Origin: SB15 sp964639245 | Lineage (GTDB): Bacteria > Chloroflexota > Anaerolineae > Aggregatilineales > J027 | Direction: 5' to 3' | Assembly (NCBI GenBank): GCA_964639245.1 | Contig: CAZXCU010000009.1 | Coordinates: 1-64,000, forward strand | Length of the DNA: 64,000 nt | Shown: positions 42,167-50,093 of the stretch, one piece after another | How the letters are laid out: every line of letters begins with the position of its first letter | How positions within the stretch are numbered: position 1 is the stretch's first letter | Notes under the pieces: model-generated | Seen by the model: only the letters and a program-made list of their open reading frames with translations | Told to the model about the DNA's origin: nothing | Database searches by the model: none | Made by a program: the position numbers and the translations under genes

Positions 42167-42392
42167 CGCCAGCGATGACTTTTTTGCCCCAAAACCAAAT
42201 TTTCTTCATACTATGCGTCGTATCTGAAAAAGCGTGCTAATATTTTTTTTAAGGTGATTTCTGTTTAAATGGGTGATTTACACTTGTCCTGCATTCTCGA
42301 TAGCAGATTATTTTTTGATGCCTTGCGGGTTGAAAGCGATGTCCCCCATGCACCCAGCGATTCATTTCGATACAACATAAGGGGTAGGGGCC

Positions 42393-45179
42393 ATGGAGCG
42401 GTTGAATTACGGAGAATATCTTTCACTGCGTTTACACGAACGCGCCTCCCAAGATAATCTGACGGTAGAAACCCTGTTCGCGCTGCTAGAAAAATGGCTG
42501 GCTGCGGACTACCCACCCCGTTTCCTCTCCTCCATCTCCCCCGCGCTCATCCTGCAACAAATTTCCGATGCCGTCATCATGACCGATGAAAAATTATTGA
42601 TTGGGGCTTGGAACGCAGCTGCCGAATGTATTTATGGCTGGACAGAAGCCGAAGCGCTGGGGCAGGACATTGATGTCCTCTTGAAAACGGTGTGGTCGCA
42701 TGAAACCCAAGCACAGGCACAAAAAACCCTGCACGAAACCGGGCGGTGGAGTGGCGAAATCCAACAGAAAACCAAAGACGGGACGACTCGGTTCATCTGG
42801 GCTTCGGTCAGCCGCCTGACCAATTCGCAAGGGGTGATCGTGGGTGGGGTGACCATCAACCATGACATCACCGAGCGTAAACTTGCGGAAGAAGCCCTAC
42901 GAGCATCCGAACAACGTTACCGCGCCCTGTTTGAACAATCCAACGATGCGGTTTTTGTGATGAATCTGGAAGGGCGTACCCAACTGGTCAATCAACGGGC
43001 AGCGCAAATGTTTGGCTATACCGTTGAAGAAATGCACCAACTGGGCTATTCTGATCTGGTCGTTCCCCCCGAACACGAACAAAGTCAACAGGTCTTGCAA
43101 CGGCTGCTGGCGAATGAACAGCTACCGCCTTATGAACGTACCTTCCGGCGCAAGGATGATACGCAGTTTCTAGCCGAAGTGAATGTGGAACTGGTGCGGG
43201 ATGAACAGGGGCAGGCGCTGCATCTTCAAAGTATTGTGCGCGATATTAGCCATCGTCAACAGGCCAACGAAGCCTTGCGGAAAAGCGAAGAAAAATATCG
43301 GCTGATTGCCGAAAATACATCGGATGGCATTGTCATTGTGGATGCCAAAACAGCCCAAGTGATTTATGCCTCGCCGACCTATGACAACCAAATGGGACGT
43401 GCGGAAGGGGGTAGCCTCCAACAAAACAGCCAAACCATTTATGAATTGATTCATCCCGAAGACCGTGACGAAACTTTTACCAAAGTTTACGCGGCCATTC
43501 GGCAGCGTAAAGACGACTTAACCTATGCTTACCGGATCAAAAATGCGCTGGGGGCGTATATCTGGCGGGAAGACCATGCGAAATTTATTTATGACGAATC
43601 CGGCGCGCATCTCTATACTTATGTCATTGCGCGGGATGTGACCGAACGTAAATTATCAGAAATTGCCTTAAGCAACAGTGAAGCCCGGCTGCGGTTGCTG
43701 CTGGATTCGCAAACGATGTATGTTGTCCGCACCGATTTACAGGGCAACTATACTTACGCCAATCGGATGTTTCACGATACCTTTGCTTGGATTTGGGCTG
43801 ATGGGGAGACTCCCATTGGCAAATCCACCCTTGATACCATTCTGCCAGAAGACTATGAAAAAGCCATCCAAACTGCCCAAACTTGCCTCCAAAAGCCGGG
43901 TCGTCCTGTTGCCGTGATTCTTCGCAAAATTGCCCCGCTTAGGAATATCTTCTGGGTGTTCTGGGAATTTACCGCGCTCACGAATGAATCGGGCGAAGTC
44001 AACGAGATTCAATGTACAGGGGTGGACATTACCGAGTTAATGCACGCCCGCGAACAACTCCTGCTGCAACAAGCGGCCTTGCTCGCCACAGCCAATGCCA
44101 TTGCCATTACCAACTCGGATGGCATCATCGAATGGGTCAATCCCGCTTTTACCTCCCTGACAGGTTATACATTGGAGGATGCACGCGGCAAAAAAACTAA
44201 CCTGCTTAGATCAGGGGTGAATGACCCGGTAGTGTATAAAGAATTGTGGGATACCATCTTGGCGGGCAAGGTCTGGCAGGGGCGCTTGGTGAATAAACGC
44301 AAGGATGGCAGTTTATATATCGAAGAGCAAACCGTGACCCCGGTGCGTGACGAACATGACCTCATTAAGCATTTTGTTGCCATCAAACAGGATATATCCG
44401 AACGCGAAGAAGCGGAACAAATTCGTTTGGCGCAAGAACTCCTCAAAACCAGCCTCAAAAAAGAGCAAGAATTTAGCGCCTTAGTACAAAAAACCATCTC
44501 CGCCCTGTCGCATGATGTCCGCACCCCCTTAGCCGTCATCTCCACCGCCAAAGATTTATTGAGCCGTCATTTTAACCATTATGACGAAACCAAGCGGCGC
44601 GAGAAGCTCGATTTAATCGGTCAAAAATTGCATTATGTGACCGAACTGCTCGATGATATGGCGATGGTGGTCAAGGGGCAGTTAAACCAGCGCGTGTTTC
44701 ATCCCAAAATGCTCAATCTCGACTCGCTGTGTCAATTGTGCCTGAATGAAATCCAAACCACCACCGGACTCCACCACCACTTTGTTTTTATCCCTGAGGG
44801 GAATTTTTCTGCGGTTACAGTCGATGATACGCTGGTCAGCCGCATTTTGCTCAATTTACTCTCTAACGCGGTGAAATTTTCACCGTCAGGCAGCCAAATT
44901 CAGCTCGCCCTTGCCCGCCACAACGCACACCTGATTTTTCGGGTAACTGACGAAGGGATAGGCATTAGCGAGGCCGATTTAGCCCATATTTTTGACCTGT
45001 TCTATCGTACTGAATCGGCGCGGCACATTCATGGAACTGGCATTGGTTTGAACACGGTCAAAGATTGTGTGGAACGGCATCATGGGACAATCCACGTCGA
45101 AAGTGTTGTGGGGCAAGGAACAACCTTCATCGTGGCGCTGCCGGATGGCCTCCAACCCGACGAAGATGCCCCTGCCTAA
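42393..45179 (+). CDS. Multi-PAS cytoplasmic sensor histidine kinase
   Basis: A 928-aa soluble kinase with no membrane helix. Five PAS domains in tandem (about 50-165, 172-290, 298-420, 425-550 and 553-680) are recognisable from repeated ISDAVIMTDEKLLIGAWNAAAE-type openings and DITERK/DVTERK-type ends. The dimerisation domain follows with His707 in SHDVRTP, then the ATP-binding domain with LLNLLSNAVKFSP, DEGIGIS and HGTGIGLNTVKD. The many PAS domains may bind haem, flavin or small molecules. No receiver gene is adjacent. Its end is 7 bp from the convergent terminase gene. Confidence 0.92.
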   Translation: MERLNYGEYLSLRLHERASQDNLTVETLFALLEKWLAADYPPRFLSSISPALILQQISDAVIMTDEKLLIGAWNAAAECIYGWTEAEALGQDIDVLLKTVWSHETQAQAQKTLHETGRWSGEIQQKTKDGTTRFIWASVSRLTNSQGVIVGGVTINHDITERKLAEEALRASEQRYRALFEQSNDAVFVMNLEGRTQLVNQRAAQMFGYTVEEMHQLGYSDLVVPPEHEQSQQVLQRLLANEQLPPYERTFRRKDDTQFLAEVNVELVRDEQGQALHLQSIVRDISHRQQANEALRKSEEKYRLIAENTSDGIVIVDAKTAQVIYASPTYDNQMGRAEGGSLQQNSQTIYELIHPEDRDETFTKVYAAIRQRKDDLTYAYRIKNALGAYIWREDHAKFIYDESGAHLYTYVIARDVTERKLSEIALSNSEARLRLLLDSQTMYVVRTDLQGNYTYANRMFHDTFAWIWADGETPIGKSTLDTILPEDYEKAIQTAQTCLQKPGRPVAVILRKIAPLRNIFWVFWEFTALTNESGEVNEIQCTGVDITELMHAREQLLLQQAALLATANAIAITNSDGIIEWVNPAFTSLTGYTLEDARGKKTNLLRSGVNDPVVYKELWDTILAGKVWQGRLVNKRKDGSLYIEEQTVTPVRDEHDLIKHFVAIKQDISEREEAEQIRLAQELLKTSLKKEQEFSALVQKTISALSHDVRTPLAVISTAKDLLSRHFNHYDETKRREKLDLIGQKLHYVTELLDDMAMVVKGQLNQRVFHPKMLNLDSLCQLCLNEIQTTTGLHHHFVFIPEGNFSAVTVDDTLVSRILLNLLSNAVKFSPSGSQIQLALARHNAHLIFRVTDEGIGISEADLAHIFDLFYRTESARHIHGTGIGLNTVKDCVERHHGTIHVESVVGQGTTFIVALPDGLQPDEDAPA

Positions 45180-45186
45180 AATAAAT

Positions 45187-46404
45187 TTAGGCGTATTTTC
45201 GCACAGTTGCCACGCGCAAACTGCCCGCCGCGTGCAGCGCCAATGCCAGCGCCATCACCATATCATCATGCCCACCATTCGGAGCGCTGTACCGATAAGC
45301 CCCGCTAGGGAGACGTTCCATTTCAAATGCCTGTAATTCGTGAATCAACACCGGGTCATTCGGCAACGTGATATTTTTTTCCTCAATCGCCAGCGCCAAT
45401 TTGTCAATCAACATGGCTTTGGAATCGGAGGTGGTGTTGAAGGGGCGCATCGGCAGGCCATCCGATTGCAGCGCTTCGATATTCGGACTGCCAATGCTGT
45501 TGGCCTCCGCTAGAATCAGTTCTGGCTGCCACACCGCCGCCAATTGTCGCAACCGCGCTCGCTGCATCGCCCAATTGACCTGATTAAATCGATCAATCGC
45601 CAGCACCTTGCGCGATTGTGTCCCCAAAACCACTGCTACCGTATAATCATTGACCCGCCCCCAATCCAAACCAATCACGACGGGTTCATGTCCACGCCGC
45701 ACAAGAGGTGAATTTTGGACACACGCCAGCACCCCGCGAAACACCACGCCATGATCTTCTAAAAATTCACACAAAAATTCCTGCTGGAACATGCGCTCCG
45801 GCATATCGCGCCGTGCTGCCTCAATTTCGCTAGCGGGAATCAGCAAGTTGGCGCGGGTGGGCATCCGCCATGCCGCCCATTCCGACTCCAACGGGTCAAA
45901 CCCTTTGCTCCACAACTGCCAGAACCAATTCCGTCCACGCGGGGTACTCAAAAACAGCGCATGACCCAATTTATCTGCCAGCGCTGGACGCAGCACCTGC
46001 CAGACACTTTCATCACAGTAGGCGGCTTCATCAATTACCAGAAAATCCAACCCTGCCCCGCGCAGTTTTTCGGGGTCATGGGCGCTGCGAATCGCTAAAG
46101 TGCGGTTGCCCGCCAGCATAATTTGATAATGGGTCTGGTCGATACGCTCTGCATAGGGGGTCAGCAGGGTGAGCAATCCCCGCCAGACTTCCAGCGCCAT
46201 TTTATAGGTCGGGGACACCCACCACACCAGGCGATTCGGCGCTTCCATCATATGCAGCAGCACCGCCATTTTGCCGAGTTCGGTTTTGCCGAATCGCCGT
46301 CCACAGGCCACCACCCGAAAGCGGTGGTGATTGTTCAAGATAACCCACTGCCCCGGATGGGGAGTCGGGATGGGCAGAATCGGGGATGGGGATTTTTTTG
46401 CCAT
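45187..46404 (-). CDS. Phage terminase large subunit
   Basis: A 405-aa DNA-packaging motor with both catalytic parts: ATPase Walker A GRRFGKTE (about 35-42), Walker B LDFLVIDEAA, coupling motif FLSTPRGRN, and the RNase-H-like nuclease with GLDWGRVNDYT, AEANSIG and GGHDDMVMALALA supplying the metal-binding acidic residues. The length is right for a full enzyme. GGAGG precedes the ATG at 46404. It is the only phage gene in its neighbourhood: no small subunit, portal or capsid gene is within 12 kb. The shared phage-gene motif lies 18-59 bp upstream. Confidence 0.92.
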   Translation of the reverse strand: MAKKSPSPILPIPTPHPGQWVILNNHHRFRVVACGRRFGKTELGKMAVLLHMMEAPNRLVWWVSPTYKMALEVWRGLLTLLTPYAERIDQTHYQIMLAGNRTLAIRSAHDPEKLRGAGLDFLVIDEAAYCDESVWQVLRPALADKLGHALFLSTPRGRNWFWQLWSKGFDPLESEWAAWRMPTRANLLIPASEIEAARRDMPERMFQQEFLCEFLEDHGVVFRGVLACVQNSPLVRRGHEPVVIGLDWGRVNDYTVAVVLGTQSRKVLAIDRFNQVNWAMQRARLRQLAAVWQPELILAEANSIGSPNIEALQSDGLPMRPFNTTSDSKAMLIDKLALAIEEKNITLPNDPVLIHELQAFEMERLPSGAYRYSAPNGGHDDMVMALALALHAAGSLRVATVRKYA

Positions 46405-46421
46405 TGTGCCTCCTGACTTCC

Positions 46422-46463
46422 ACCTTAGCGGATTTTGGGAAGGCCACCTTGCAAATCACGCAT
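46422..46463 (-). promoter_or_regulatory. Phage-gene promoter motif, copy C (terminase gene)
   Basis: On the minus strand ATGCGTGATTTGCAAG (46463-46448) is followed after 20 bp by TAAGGT (46427-46422). The box ends 18 bases before the terminase ATG. Same arrangement as copies A, B and D. Confidence 0.72.
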
Positions 46464-46466
46464 GAA

Positions 46467-46799
46467 TCAGGATTCCAGCAAGCGGCGGATTTTCTGGCGG
46501 GCGCGTTCACTGGCGGGGGTATTTTCGGCAGAGTCCAATGCTTTAAGCAGGGCTTCAAGTTCATCCCGTTCAAAAAGCGAAGGCGGTAAATGGGTACGGG
46601 GCGGCAGGCTGTAGGTGCCGTAGCGTCCCGCCGCCGAGTCAATTTCCACCCCCATATCACGCAGCAGCATAATGTAACGGCGGATTGTCCGTGTATCCAC
46701 TTCAAGGTGTTCGGCTAACTCTGACCCCCGCATGGATTTATCGGTGCGGGCATGGAGCAAATGCAAAATAGTCAGCAGGCGGGTGGCGGTAGTGTACAT
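46467..46799 (-). CDS. YafY-like N-terminal helix-turn-helix regulator
   Basis: A 110-aa protein with a DeoR/HTH_11-type winged helix (TRLLTILHLLHARTDKSMRGSELAEHLEVDTRTIRRYIMLLRDMGVEI, residues 6-53) and a short helical tail (LFERDELEALLKALDSAE). Full YafY-type proteins continue with a WYL domain, which is absent here, so this is a stand-alone or shortened form. It is divergent from the SRPBCC gene at 46883 and probably regulates it, as is common for YafY/SRPBCC neighbours. Confidence 0.82.
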   Translation of the reverse strand: MYTTATRLLTILHLLHARTDKSMRGSELAEHLEVDTRTIRRYIMLLRDMGVEIDSAAGRYGTYSLPPRTHLPPSLFERDELEALLKALDSAENTPASERARQKIRRLLES

Positions 46800-46882
46800 G
46801 ATTTTTTCCCTCTAATGCGGACGCAGGTTGTCCTCATTGACAAGGATACTGAAAGGAGAAGTCAATCGAAAGGTAAAAAATC

Positions 46883-47341
46883 ATGACCCTGCATTGTTCA
46901 CAGACTCATATTTTGCATTTCGCCGCCCCGATGGAACAAGTTTTTCCTCTGTTTACCCCCGTCAAAGAAAAGGCATGGGTACACGGCTGGAATCCAACAC
47001 TGGTCTATCATCAAACCGAAACTGCCGAAGAACAGGGCGCAATTTTCACCACCCACCATGACCATGAAGCGGTGTGGGTGCTGGCACGCTATGAACCGCC
47101 CTATCGGGTGCAATATGTTCAGGTCATCCCGCAAATAACGGTGACGGTGATTGACATTGAATGCCGTGATACGGGCGATGTACAGGTGACTTATCAACTC
47201 ACCGGGTTAAGCCCAGCCGGGGATGAACGGGTGGCACAGTTTACCGAAGCGGCCTACCAGCGACGGATGCACCACTGGCAGCACGCCATTTCTCATTATC
47301 TGCAAACAGGCGAAACACTGGTCATTTCTGAGGCGTATTAG
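46883..47341 (+). CDS. SRPBCC (START/polyketide cyclase-like) protein
   Basis: A 152-aa single-domain protein: FAAPMEQVFPLFTPVKEKAWVHGWNPTL at the start, a run of strands (IFTTHHDHEAVWVLARYEPPYRVQYVQV) and a long C-terminal helix (AAYQRRMHHWQHAISHYL), the helix-grip fold of the SRPBCC superfamily that encloses a hydrophobic ligand. AAAGG precedes the ATG. It is divergent from the helix-turn-helix gene. Ligand unknown. Confidence 0.82.
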   Translation: MTLHCSQTHILHFAAPMEQVFPLFTPVKEKAWVHGWNPTLVYHQTETAEEQGAIFTTHHDHEAVWVLARYEPPYRVQYVQVIPQITVTVIDIECRDTGDVQVTYQLTGLSPAGDERVAQFTEAAYQRRMHHWQHAISHYLQTGETLVISEAY

Positions 47342-47417
47342 GGCTTTAGGTAGGCACAGAAGCGTATTTTTAACGAGAGGGGTTGGCTTGACCAACTCCT
47401 CTCAGGAGCAAAATCGG

Positions 47418-47657
47418 TCAAGCGGACGGCATTTCGTCTACTTCTACGATTTCATACAAATCTTCGGGGTGACACTCTAACCAGTTTGCGAGGGATTCAA
47501 GGATATCCATGTCCAAGCGTCGGAAGAGGCGGTTACCCATCCATTTGGTGATGGTGGGACGGTTTACGCCCGTTAAATCTGCTATCGCCTCATGACTGAG
47601 TTGTTTGTGTTTTTGATATATTAATGGCTTGATTTTACTTTTGAAATAGTAGCGCAT
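47418..47657 (-). CDS. XRE-family helix-turn-helix regulator (module 2)
   Basis: A 79-aa protein when started at the ATG at 47657, which aligns with the paralog at 37081 from first to last residue (MRYYFKSKIKPLIYQKHKQLSHEAIADLTGV; LANWLECHPEDLYEIVEVDEMPSA). Upstream in-frame ATGs add 7 or 23 residues. It carries one Cro/C1-type HTH and an acidic tail. It is divergent from the BRO-like gene at 47912; a small palindromic element sits in the shared promoter region at 47716-47816. Confidence 0.82.
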   Translation of the reverse strand: MRYYFKSKIKPLIYQKHKQLSHEAIADLTGVNRPTITKWMGNRLFRRLDMDILESLANWLECHPEDLYEIVEVDEMPSA

Positions 47658-47715
47658 TTCTGTTACAAGCCTTTTCATGTAAGGTTGCGCGGGAATTAAT
47701 TCTCGCGCTATGTGT

Positions 47716-47816
47716 AGGAAGTCCACGGATAACAGCTTGGCGGACGCGATATATCACGTCCCTACCGCCGAAACCGTAGGGACAGCATCTATGATGTCCG
47801 TGTATATTGACTTCCT
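47716..47816. mobile_element. Miniature palindromic element with AGGAAGTC terminal repeats
   Basis: This 101-bp element is bounded by AGGAAGTC (47716-47723) and GACTTCCT (47809-47816), with GT on both flanks as a possible 2-bp target duplication. Its interior is the cruciform repeat: GGACGCGAT-at-ATCACGTCC, CTAC...GTAG, GGACAGCAT-ct-ATGATGTCC (47742-47799). It lies between the divergent XRE and BRO-like genes and probably altered their promoters. The terminal repeats differ from those of the element at 50180. Confidence 0.65.
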
Positions 47817-47850
47817 GTTCAATTAAAGATACAGTATGTAAGAATTAGAA

Positions 47851-47883
47851 AACCCCGCTATCGTTGCCAAACTGGTCGGGGTT
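47851..47883 (+). promoter_or_regulatory. Leader hairpin before the BRO-like gene at 47912
   Basis: AACCCCG (47851-47857) pairs with CGGGGTT (47877-47883), 7 bp with a 19-nt loop, upstream of AGGAG and the ATG. Loop and stem resemble those of the hairpin at 37410, implying a conserved leader structure of this gene family. Confidence 0.55.
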
Positions 47884-47911
47884 CCCATTTACATATATAG
47901 GAGATTTACTC

Positions 47912-48808
47912 ATGCAAGACATCCTCTCGCAGGATTCTGTTCATGCTGACAATCGCCCATTGCCTCTTATTGTAGCAGAAAAATGGGGCTTTGCGCTTGC
48001 TCATGTTATCGAAGATGGCATCTTTCATTATTCAATCCGCGATTGGTTAATGGGTGTGCTGGTCACAAACGCCCGAAATGCGACACTGGCTTGGAACAAT
48101 GCTCAAAGAGACCCCGAATTAGAACTATCGTTTCCAAAACGACAGTTCTTGTATATAGCGGCAAATGGCAGAAAATATGAAATGGATTTTACAACAGATA
48201 AAGGGTTGTATTTGCTGACACACGGTTTGCGTATCACCAAAGAACGCCCCTTATTGAGAGAAATCCGTGAATATTTAGCTAAATCGGGTGCATTTGTGGA
48301 TTTGGTGCGGCGCGAACCGGATACCCTGCTGCAAGCGATGAATCCCGACAAAATGCTGGATGCAGTGATTGAAGAATATCGGCGGCGGGGCAAGGATGAT
48401 ACATGGATTAATGCGCGAATTACCGGAAAAATTAAGCGGGCAATGTTCACCACCGCGCTCAAAATGGTGATTATTGATTTGTCGGAAAAGCATTTCGGGC
48501 TGGCAACGAATGAAGTCTATGTCGGGCTGTGGGGGCGCAATGCGGAACAACTCAAAGCCGAAATGGGACTTTCTAAATATACCAGTCTGCGCGATAACCA
48601 ACCGACTCTTGCGCTGAGTTATCAGGGTATCACAGAGGAAGTGTGTGCCAAACGACTCGGCAACCGTGAGGAATTAACATGGGATGAGGCACGGTTGCTG
48701 GTGCGCGAAGTGTCCGATTTGGTCGGGATTCAAGCACAGGCCACCAGTTTGTATCTGGGCATCGATTTAGCCACTGGCATTCCGCTTTTGCCGAACAGTA
48801 CACAATAA
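47912..48808 (+). CDS. BRO/antirepressor-like protein (copy 2)
   Basis: A 298-aa paralog of the product of 38053: the shared NRPLPLIVAEKWGF start, a diverged middle (about 40-100), and a C-terminal 180 residues that are nearly identical at protein and DNA level (AVIEEYRRRGKDDTWINARI, LATNEVYVGLWGRNAEQLKAEMGL). The N-terminal region has the BRO/antirepressor strand-helix pattern. The ATG at 47912 has AGGAG upstream. It is divergent from an XRE regulator, as in phage repressor/antirepressor switches. A host gene follows after 123 bp. Confidence 0.75.
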   Translation: MQDILSQDSVHADNRPLPLIVAEKWGFALAHVIEDGIFHYSIRDWLMGVLVTNARNATLAWNNAQRDPELELSFPKRQFLYIAANGRKYEMDFTTDKGLYLLTHGLRITKERPLLREIREYLAKSGAFVDLVRREPDTLLQAMNPDKMLDAVIEEYRRRGKDDTWINARITGKIKRAMFTTALKMVIIDLSEKHFGLATNEVYVGLWGRNAEQLKAEMGLSKYTSLRDNQPTLALSYQGITEEVCAKRLGNREELTWDEARLLVREVSDLVGIQAQATSLYLGIDLATGIPLLPNSTQ

Positions 48809-48931
48809 AAATTTCATCAGAGGGGCAGAACTCCGAAGGCGCAAGGTCATCCATGTTATAACTGTACTTTCGGACGTTACGCCTCTCCCGCCCGTATTTT
48901 ATACTCATGAAAACTCAGGAGTAAAAACCCC

Positions 48932-49723
48932 ATGCCCCATTTCATCTGTAAAACCTGCGGGGTGCAGTACGCCGACTCAGCCACGCTACCCGAAATCTGC
49001 CAGATTTGTAGGGATGACCGTCAGTACATTGGCGACAACGGGCAAGAATGGACGACTTTAGCGGAATTACAAACCACCCATCACAACACTTTTGAAACCT
49101 TAGAACCAGATTTGACCGCGATTCGGACAGACCCCATTTTTGCAATTGGGCAACGGGCTTTTTTCATCCAAACCCCGCATGGCAATGTCCTGTGGGAATG
49201 TCACAGCCTGATAGATGAGGCGACAGTAGAAAAAATTCACCAGTTGGGCGGACTGAGCGCGATTGCCCTCTCTCACCCGCATATGTACGGAGTCATGGTT
49301 GAATGGAGTCAGGCGTTGGGTGGAATCCCGATTTTGCTCCATGCCGAAAATCGCACATGGGTCATGCGCCCTGACCCGCTGATTGAATTCTGGACAGAGG
49401 ATACCTTCAATATCAATCCCGACCTCACCTTGATTCGCTGCGGCGGACATTTTACAGGGTCAACCGTGCTGCATTGGTCAAGAGGCGTGCTGCTTTCCGG
49501 TGATAGCATCATGGTAGTGGCAGATAAAAATGTCTCCTTCATGTACAGCTATCCGAATTACATCCCCCTCAATGCGTCAGGAGTACGCGGCATTGTGGAG
49601 TCGATTATGCCATTTGACTTTGAACGGATTTACAGCAATTGGCCGGGTCGCGTCACCCCCGCCAACGGAAAACAGGTAGTGATTCGTTCCGCCGAACGAT
49701 ATATTCAGCATATCAGCGATTAG
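48932..49723 (+). CDS. Metallo-beta-lactamase-fold protein with rubredoxin-like N-terminus and altered metal site
   Basis: A 263-aa protein. Residues 1-35 have two cysteine pairs (Cys6/Cys9 and Cys23/Cys26) of a rubredoxin-like zinc ribbon. The rest has the metallo-beta-lactamase fold: SHPHMYG (114-120) at the place of HxHxDH, so His115 and His117 are kept but Asp and the third His are Tyr and Gly; GGHFTGS holds His173 and LSGDS holds Asp191. With only part of the dinuclear site it may use one metal or be non-catalytic. Monocistronic, with a hairpin (GGGCAA/TTGCCC, 49734-49756) beyond its stop. Confidence 0.8.
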   Translation: MPHFICKTCGVQYADSATLPEICQICRDDRQYIGDNGQEWTTLAELQTTHHNTFETLEPDLTAIRTDPIFAIGQRAFFIQTPHGNVLWECHSLIDEATVEKIHQLGGLSAIALSHPHMYGVMVEWSQALGGIPILLHAENRTWVMRPDPLIEFWTEDTFNINPDLTLIRCGGHFTGSTVLHWSRGVLLSGDSIMVVADKNVSFMYSYPNYIPLNASGVRGIVESIMPFDFERIYSNWPGRVTPANGKQVVIRSAERYIQHISD

Positions 49724-49733
49724 CGCTCTGCAT

Positions 49734-49756
49734 GGGCAAGTCAGCCTGATTTGCCC
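49734..49756 (+). terminator. Terminator-like hairpin after the metallo-hydrolase gene
   Basis: GGGCAA (49734-49739) pairs with TTGCCC (49751-49756) around an 11-nt loop, 10 bases after the stop codon. Short stem and no T run, so low certainty. Confidence 0.35.
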
Positions 49757-49805
49757 GCTTAAATCGCAATTTCAGGTAAAATACAAATGAGAAAGGAGCA
49801 ACATC

Positions 49806-50093
49806 ATGAGTCGGTTACGTATGTCTCATCCCAAACACGGAACACCACCGAATGTTTATGACGATTATGATTGGATACGCCGTAATGAGCGACAACTGCG
49901 CGAACAATATGGTGAGGGCTTCATTGTGGTTTATCAACGACAAGTCATTGGAGTTGGAGAAACTTATGACAGTGCAATAACCGATGCAGAGCAACGGTTG
50001 CCAGCAGATGTTGAAGAAATCACCCCGGTGGTAGATACCCTTGAAAAACGCCATCCCTTCTTTCGATTAACCCCTAAGGTTTTACAGGAATGA
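49806..50093 (+). CDS. DUF5678-like small protein
   Basis: A 95-aa protein: WIRRNERQLREQYGEGFIVVYQRQVIGVGETYDSAITDAEQRLP has the DUF5678 pattern (an E/Q-L-x-x-x-Y-x-x-K/E-Y/F-V-A/V...G-x-x-V-x-x-G...D-x-x-E-A layout). This family often lies upstream of retroviral-type aspartyl protease genes, and here its stop codon overlaps the start of such a gene. AAAGGAG precedes the ATG. Likely the partner of that protease, function unknown. Confidence 0.78.
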   Translation: MSRLRMSHPKHGTPPNVYDDYDWIRRNERQLREQYGEGFIVVYQRQVIGVGETYDSAITDAEQRLPADVEEITPVVDTLEKRHPFFRLTPKVLQE

